DNA from: Sycobia sp. Sy_11
Taxonomy: Eukaryota; Arthropoda; Insecta; Hymenoptera; Epichrysomallidae
DNA: 64,000 nucleotides
Reading direction: 5' to 3'
Assembly: GCA_018907035.1 (NCBI GenBank)
Contig: JACCIC010000035.1
Span: 2,350,001-2,414,000 of the forward strand
Below, piece after piece: positions 63,759 through 64,000 of this stretch. The stretch's first letter is position 1. Every line of letters begins with the position of its first letter. Made by a program: the position numbers and the translations under genes. The notes under the pieces are model-generated. The model saw only the letters and a program-made list of their open reading frames with translations. It was not told where the DNA came from and ran no database searches.

Positions 63759-64000
63759 GCGGCGTATTCATGATATAACTATATTATTTGGGAATATTAT
63801 TAGGAGGTTCGCAAATTCAGGTTAATTTCTCACCGATTACCAGGAGGCAGATTTTTTGCTGGCAAATGTACCTAATGTGTTAGATTATTTGCATGATTCT
63901 CTAGTAGAGGGTTTGGTTTGATGTTGATCAGGTTTGCTCATGGTCACGGTCATAGCTTAGTATAGTATCTGATAGTATATATTTATCAGTATTTATTCAA
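61061..64000. other. noncoding right end with (TA)n tracts
   Basis: No recognisable gene on either strand; the 94-codon frame at 61,063-61,347 has no known domain. (TA)n tracts lie at 63,153-63,219 and 63,706-63,754. A CpG-richer patch surrounds the first of these (63,085-63,300), with GTCGCTGTTAGTCGCTG on one side and GTCGCGTCGCTACTACC on the other, which might be a promoter of a gene outside the window. Confidence 0.5.

Overview
The window is eukaryotic nuclear DNA from an arthropod, most likely an insect. Five complete intron-containing protein-coding genes have GT-AG introns of mostly 50-550 bp and encode metazoan orthologues of near-standard length. The transposon families (jockey-clade LINE, Ty3/Gypsy, a hAT-like relic) and the very long (TA)n, (CT)n and (CA)n microsatellites also fit an insect. 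A hymenopteran is my guess from the overall style, but nothing here proves the order.

Layout. 1-14,547 is CpG-rich sequence packed with microsatellites. Its only convincing coding element is a 19-codon first exon on the minus strand (13,172-13,228) of a DOK7-like adaptor. The next exon is not visible to the left, so most of this block is probably a first intron of more than 13 kb. 14,548-15,918 looks like a degenerate hAT-type element, and 15,919-21,190 is AT-rich and empty. 21,191-24,504 holds two convergent genes: NFU1 (plus, Fe-S cluster carrier) and Rack1 (minus, ribosomal WD40 scaffold). A Rack1 intron carries a hairpin that looks like an H/ACA snoRNA.

25,560-50,000 is a transposon nest. 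An unnamed composite repeat family of about 2 kb occurs as two copies that keep both ends, one rearranged copy and two short 3' fragments. Each long copy has a GC-rich 5' tip, an array of about 60-bp units that reverses orientation internally, and a 3' module ending in (ATATG)n. A jockey-like LINE (33,173-37,024, minus) is nested in one copy. A minus-strand LTR relic (37,601-38,096) and a decayed Ty3/Gypsy element (about 42,623 to about 49,930, plus) follow.

The right part returns to AT-rich genic DNA: CMTR2 (mRNA cap2 2'-O-methyltransferase) and FDXR (mitochondrial ferredoxin reductase) on plus, then Rab14 (endosomal/Golgi GTPase) on minus. The last 3.5 kb is noncoding with more (TA)n tracts.

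The host genes are housekeeping genes and do not form one system. NFU1 and FDXR both serve mitochondrial iron-sulfur metabolism, but they lie 31 kb apart with the transposon nest between them. The least familiar material is the composite repeat with the inverted 60-bp array and the extra spliced-looking reading frame downstream of pol in the Gypsy element.
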